Part shown: piece after piece, positions 5,293 through 8,177 of the stretch | Layout: the number at the start of each line of letters is the position of its first letter | How positions within the stretch are numbered: the first letter of the stretch is position 1 | Assembly: GCA_035486285.1 (NCBI GenBank) | Contig: DATHNF010000016.1 | Coordinates: 1-8,177, forward strand | Origin: DATHNF01 sp035486285 | Lineage (GTDB): Bacteria > Patescibacteriota > Saccharimonadia > Saccharimonadales > UBA4665 | DNA length: 8,177 nucleotides | Reading direction: 5' to 3' | Program-made: the position numbers and the translations under genes | Notes under the pieces: model-generated | What the model was told of the DNA's origin: nothing | Seen by the model: the letters and a program-made list of their open reading frames with translations, nothing else | The model's database searches: none

Positions 5293-5576
5293 GACCTGGT
5301 TATGATGGTCTGTATACTGCGGCAAATGCAGCGGTAACCTATACGCAGACCTGTCTATTCGGTAAGCTTGCTTTAACCAGACGTAGCGATACGGCGGTGG
5401 AAGAGCTTTCTGCTTCCACATCCACGCAGCCTCATATGGCAACAGTGATAGGTGATAAACCTCGAAGTGCCTTAGCTGTAGAAGAAGCATCAGGGGGCTT
5501 TACGGACAAGAATTTACGCTTTGATCTCGCCTTTACCTTGGCTGGGCAAATGATCTTCCTGGCGACGTATCTATAG
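5289..5576 (+). CDS. Unknown ORF downstream of the G10 tract
   Basis: A 95-residue frame starting at TTG 5289, whose TTG overlaps the TGA of the preceding ORF. The next in-frame ATG (5436) would remove half the protein. The sequence reads like real coding DNA, with PGYDGLYTAANAAVTYTQTC at the start, an acidic or Ser/Thr middle, and a hydrophobic C-terminus FDLAFTLAGQMIFLATYL. I do not recognise a family. Either it is a coupled second gene using the G-run as ribosome binding site, or it is the distal half of the 5059 gene. Joining the halves needs two indels, for instance one G fewer in the tract and one base fewer near 5297, giving ...HGGGLATVETGYDGLYT.... A direct join through the tract alone is blocked by a stop in every frame. 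Confidence 0.42.
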   Translation: MRPGYDGLYTAANAAVTYTQTCLFGKLALTRRSDTAVEELSASTSTQPHMATVIGDKPRSALAVEEASGGFTDKNLRFDLAFTLAGQMIFLATYL

Positions 5577-5655
5577 AAAACACCAGAACTTATCTTACTA
5601 CTGAACACTTTTGATTTTTAGTGAGCCCTAAACCATGTAGTGTCAGGCAGACAGG

Positions 5656-5684
5656 TTGGGAAAAACATGACGCTTATGTATAAT
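5656..5684 (+). promoter_or_regulatory. Sigma70-like promoter of the membrane protein gene
   Basis: TTGGGA (5656-5661), a 17-bp spacer and a perfect TATAAT (5679-5684). Predicted start near 5691 leaves a leader of about 44 bases with AAGGA (5720-5724) ten bases before ATG 5735. Unlike its neighbours, this gene therefore has a conventional leader. The gap 5577-5655 before it holds no recognised feature. Confidence 0.7.
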
Positions 5685-5734
5685 CAAATACAGTAAGCGC
5701 GCACTCAGTAATTGCTGGTAAGGACAGCATTACC

Positions 5735-7288
5735 ATGGAGCCAAACACAAACAGTCCGGATCCGAGCCTAGACTCTTCGCAAACACCGGATCCAACACCT
5801 GCGCCGTTACCCGATTTGCAGCCAGGCTACGTGACCCAGCCGTCTCCAGTAAGCGGCCAGCCAGAGCCGCTAAATCCGGTCATTGTATCTCCCGACCACA
5901 CGGCTGTGCCGTCGTGGGACCAGGCAAGTGCCGGACTGGCCGAGCCTATAGCGCCACCTTCTTCGCCAGTCATAGCGCCGGGAACCGGCGGGACAATGCC
6001 TGCGCCAGACACCCCGGTCCCAACAGTAATTACACCCCCACAGTTGAGCAATGAGTCTGCTATTCCAGCTGGCGTCCCCGGACAGGTTATCAGTGGCGGG
6101 TTTGATGCGTCGGCGTCATCACTGCCGCCAGCTGCCGGAGTAGCGTCGCAGCCACCAATTCCCGCGTTTAATCCTGCGCCGGCACTGCCCGATCTGGGTG
6201 CCACTGACTTGTTTGCTGTCACGCCTCCAGCACCTGTCAAGAGACGTTCATTGAAGCCATTTCTAATAGCGCTACTGGCTATTGTGGTGCTGAGCGGCGC
6301 CTCAGCCGCGGCGTACGTCGGTATAATTGTCCCCAATAAGCCTGCCAACGTGCTCCAGGCGGCCATTATTAATAGTTTGCAACAGCAACAGATACGTACC
6401 GAAGGCACCGACGAAGGTGGGGCGGCTTCTGGTGATGGTTTGGCCTATAAGCTGGCCTTTACGTCTGCCAGTAATGCTGCCGCTAAAGCAAGTGACGTAC
6501 AGCTGAACCTAACCGTTTCGGGGATTACCTTCCCGGTCGAGGCCCGGCTGGTGAACCAGAATCTCTACATCAAGGTTGGTGACCTTAGCGCCATTACCGG
6601 TCTGGTTAACGCCTATAGTCCCGACGCCGGCAGTCTTGTACAGTCTGTTAGTAGCGATATATCGAATAAATGGATCGTTGTCGACAGTACCATATTGGAT
6701 GAGGACGCCACGATTAAATGCCTGCTTAACACTAATACCAGCTTGAATAATACGGACATTACGCTACTAAAGAACCAGTACGTCCAGCACCCATTTGTCA
6801 CCATCCAGAGCACCAGTAGCGCCACTATCAACGGCAAGGCCGCGGAGAAGTTTATCCTGAGCGCCGATGATGACAAGGCCGCTACTTACTTCAACGGCTT
6901 GACGAACCTGTCAATTGTCCAAAACGTGGAGAAGTGTCCCGGCCTTTCCACTTCCACTAAGCCCAACTTCTCGGGGCTTGCCGATCATGACAAAACGCCG
7001 TTGACAGTTTGGGTCGATAAGAGCAGCAAGCGTATCGTCCAAATCTCTGCCCAATCCACTGCCCAAGATGCCCAGAAGAGTAATCTCGCCGGCTCGCTAA
7101 CGGTTTCGTTGCAGTACGGGAACGTCTCTATCGCGGCTCCGAGCAACGCCGAGCCGGCGCTGCAAGTCCTGGCTCAGATCCAGAGCGCTGTTAGTAGTAA
7201 TCCAAATCTCCTCAACCTCTTTAGTGGCGGACTCGGTAGCACTGGCACAACTCCTGATACCAGTATCAGTAACACGCTGACCCAATAA
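5735..7288 (+). CDS. Single-pass membrane protein with Pro-rich cytoplasmic region
   Basis: A 517-residue protein. Residues 1 to about 165 are low-complexity, rich in Pro, Ala and Ser, with many PxP units. KRRSLK (169-174) follows, then one hydrophobic segment (about 176-198). The positive residues before it place the Pro-rich part in the cytoplasm and the remaining 320 residues outside. The outer part begins VPNKPANVLQAAIINSLQQQ and continues with alternating strands (VQLNLTVSGITFPVEARLVN, NLYIKVGD, LTVWVDKSSKRIVQISAQ, LTVSLQYGNVSI) as in LppX/LprG- or LolA-like folds that hold lipids. That resemblance is by pattern only. Two Cys (about 329 and 401) could form a disulfide. The C-terminus is Ser/Thr/Gly-rich. 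The start at 5735 is supported by AAGGA ten bases upstream. It lies next to a Mur ligase, so a cell-envelope role is plausible; the exact function is unknown. Confidence 0.8.
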   Translation: MEPNTNSPDPSLDSSQTPDPTPAPLPDLQPGYVTQPSPVSGQPEPLNPVIVSPDHTAVPSWDQASAGLAEPIAPPSSPVIAPGTGGTMPAPDTPVPTVITPPQLSNESAIPAGVPGQVISGGFDASASSLPPAAGVASQPPIPAFNPAPALPDLGATDLFAVTPPAPVKRRSLKPFLIALLAIVVLSGASAAAYVGIIVPNKPANVLQAAIINSLQQQQIRTEGTDEGGAASGDGLAYKLAFTSASNAAAKASDVQLNLTVSGITFPVEARLVNQNLYIKVGDLSAITGLVNAYSPDAGSLVQSVSSDISNKWIVVDSTILDEDATIKCLLNTNTSLNNTDITLLKNQYVQHPFVTIQSTSSATINGKAAEKFILSADDDKAATYFNGLTNLSIVQNVEKCPGLSTSTKPNFSGLADHDKTPLTVWVDKSSKRIVQISAQSTAQDAQKSNLAGSLTVSLQYGNVSIAAPSNAEPALQVLAQIQSAVSSNPNLLNLFSGGLGSTGTTPDTSISNTLTQ

Positions 7289-7322
7289 TTAACACCGAGC
7301 CATCATCTCGCCGTCTTCGCGC

Positions 7323-7328
7323 TATAAT
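7323..7328 (+). promoter_or_regulatory. -10 box ahead of the leader ORF and Mur ligase
   Basis: A perfect TATAAT at 7323-7328. Initiation seven bases later falls on A7335, the first base of an ATG. No good -35 box is present at 7300-7305 and there is no TGn extension, so strength is uncertain. No terminator is visible between 7289 and this point. Confidence 0.5.
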
Positions 7329-7334
7329 AGGCTC

Positions 7335-7403
7335 ATGCCAATACCTGTAAACCAGAAGTATCAGCCAGTTAGTCGACAGCGTAAGGAACCATTCAGGCGA
7401 TGA
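7335..7403 (+). CDS. 22-residue leader ORF overlapping the Mur ligase start
   Basis: ATG 7335 to TGA 7401-7403 encodes a short basic peptide beginning MPIPVNQKYQ and ending KEPFRR. Its ATG coincides with the predicted transcription start, so it would be translated from a leaderless mRNA. Its stop overlaps the downstream ATG as ATGA (7400-7403), so ribosomes finishing here could restart on the Mur ligase. It could be a regulatory leader, a small conserved protein, or a chance ORF. The joint fit of promoter, start and overlap is the evidence. Confidence 0.45.
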   Translation: MPIPVNQKYQPVSRQRKEPFRR

Positions 7404-8177
7404 ACCCCAAGAAATTAGGCAAATCCATAGTCTGTCACTTGCTGGAAGCCCAGGTCAAGCGTTTGCGCCACCGCAACCAGTTCACTATAGTAGCCGTCGT
7501 TGGCAGCGTCGGTAAAACGTCTACCAAGCTTGCGATTGCCAAAACCTTAGCCACCAGCCGGCGAGTCGCCTACCAGGACGGTAATTATAACGATCGTTTA
7601 ACCGTGCCGTTGGTTTTGTTTGGCCAGACCGAGCCGGGGATTTATAACCTCTTTGCCTGGTTCAAAATCTTACGCGCCAACCGGCGGAAGCTGCGGCAAC
7701 CGTTTCCCTACGACGTGGCTATTTTGGAACTTGGCCCAGACAGGCCTGGACAAATGCGGGAGTTCGCCTATTTGCAGCCCGAGATTTGCGTTGTCACTGC
7801 CATTGCTGACGAGCATATGGAGTATTTCAAGACACTGGACGCGGTTGCCCAGGAAGAGTTAGTGTCGCTGGACTTCTCCAAGCAAGTGCTCTTAAACACT
7901 GACGATATACCAACCCGCTATGTGCCCAAATCAGCATTTACCAGTTACGGTCTGGATGGGAGCCCCGATTACGCGGTTACGCATCGTCAACCCAGAGGTC
8001 TGCAGGGCCAACAACTGACGGTTCGCTTGCCAGGCGATAAACAGCTCACGGCAGAAGTGTCAGCTTTAGGCAGTCAGGGCGCCAAAATTGCCCTCGCAGC
8101 CGTAGCAGTCGCCGATCTCCTAGAAGTGCCTACCGATCAAATTGCTAAAAGTCTATCTGCCATAACACCCGTGTCCG
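7400..8177 (+). CDS. Mur ligase family protein, MurF-like (3' end beyond window)
   Basis: An ATP-dependent ligase related to MurF, which joins D-Ala-D-Ala to the UDP-MurNAc peptide in the cytoplasm. 259 codons are visible. Motifs: P-loop VVGSVGKTSTK (residues 33-43; T-T is usual at 41 but Ser stands there), GNYNDRLTVPLVLFG (61-75) matching the N-x-N ... G-x-P-L region, VAILELGPDRPGQM (107-119) with the metal-binding Glu110, and VVTAIADEHMEYFKTL (131-146) with the conserved His139. The N-terminal uridine-binding domain of true MurF is missing: the protein begins only about 28 residues before the ATPase domain, as in MurT-like or short MurF-like proteins. The lysine that is carbamylated in MurC-F appears to be Glu (Q151-E152-E153). 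ATG 7400 overlaps the stop of the leader ORF, and AAGGA lies 12 bases upstream. Confidence 0.85.
   Translation, partial: MNPKKLGKSIVCHLLEAQVKRLRHRNQFTIVAVVGSVGKTSTKLAIAKTLATSRRVAYQDGNYNDRLTVPLVLFGQTEPGIYNLFAWFKILRANRRKLRQPFPYDVAILELGPDRPGQMREFAYLQPEICVVTAIADEHMEYFKTLDAVAQEELVSLDFSKQVLLNTDDIPTRYVPKSAFTSYGLDGSPDYAVTHRQPRGLQGQQLTVRLPGDKQLTAEVSALGSQGAKIALAAVAVADLLEVPTDQIAKSLSAITPVS

Noticed and set aside
4885..5300. UGA recoded as Gly (SR1/Gracilibacteria code) to explain the broken frames
   Set aside because: Reading through the TGAs at 4911 and 5290 leads to nonsense sequence and prompt further stops, and TGA elsewhere ends frames at sensible ATGA overlaps.
5056..5490. Minus-strand ORF of 144 residues spanning the G10 tract
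   Set aside because: It is rich in His, Arg and Tyr with no fold-like pattern. It would remove the frame problem on the plus strand, but the plus frames have a promoter and better composition.
1..8177. CRISPR array, insertion sequence, rRNA or known defence system
   Set aside because: There are no regularly spaced repeats, no transposase, no terminal inverted repeats and no recognisable rRNA or defence genes.

Overview
The window looks like a chromosomal segment of a small-genome bacterium, most likely of the Patescibacteria/CPR and perhaps Saccharibacteria (TM7). This is an inference from gene style: a serine recombinase with a Patescibacteria-like C-terminus, a Pro-rich single-pass membrane protein, a MurF-like ligase, and several genes that seem to lack leaders. 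No rRNA or other taxonomic marker is present. UGA acts as an ordinary stop, so SR1/Gracilibacteria recoding is not supported.

Positions 1-2200 look like an accessory island that reads more AT-rich than the rest. It holds the tail of an unseen upstream CDS, a winged-helix plus zinc-finger DNA-binding protein starting on an ATGA overlap, a 49-residue Pro-rich ORF, and a plus-strand intrinsic terminator. Convergent to these is the C-terminal third of a large serine recombinase. Its broken 5' end meets head-to-head the broken 5' end of a nucleotidyltransferase-like gene. The breakpoint lies at about 1571-1600. This looks like a decayed integrated element.

Positions 2290-3988 encode a two-gene ABC exporter of the BcrA/ABC-2 type, with ATPase and permease overlapping by one base. 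Then come tRNA-Cys(GCA) and tRNA-Leu(UAA), separated by a spacer that holds an elaborate inverted repeat.

Positions 4453-5576 are the most unusual part. A P-loop kinase gene is thrown out of frame by a third copy of a 10-bp tandem repeat; with two copies it reads through to an intact C-terminus. About 375 bp downstream, a G10 tract sits where an unknown ORF ends and a second ORF begins in another frame. These may be phase-variable contingency sites or fresh gene decay.

Positions 5640-8177 hold a good sigma70-type promoter, a 517-residue membrane-anchored protein with a Pro-rich cytoplasmic region and a large extracytoplasmic domain, and then the start of a Mur ligase. The ligase start overlaps the stop of a 22-codon ORF, which itself begins where a TATAAT promoter should initiate. 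Together the last genes point to cell-envelope work.

A repeated theme is promoters whose predicted start point falls on the ATG (2292, 5059, 7335), suggesting leaderless mRNAs.
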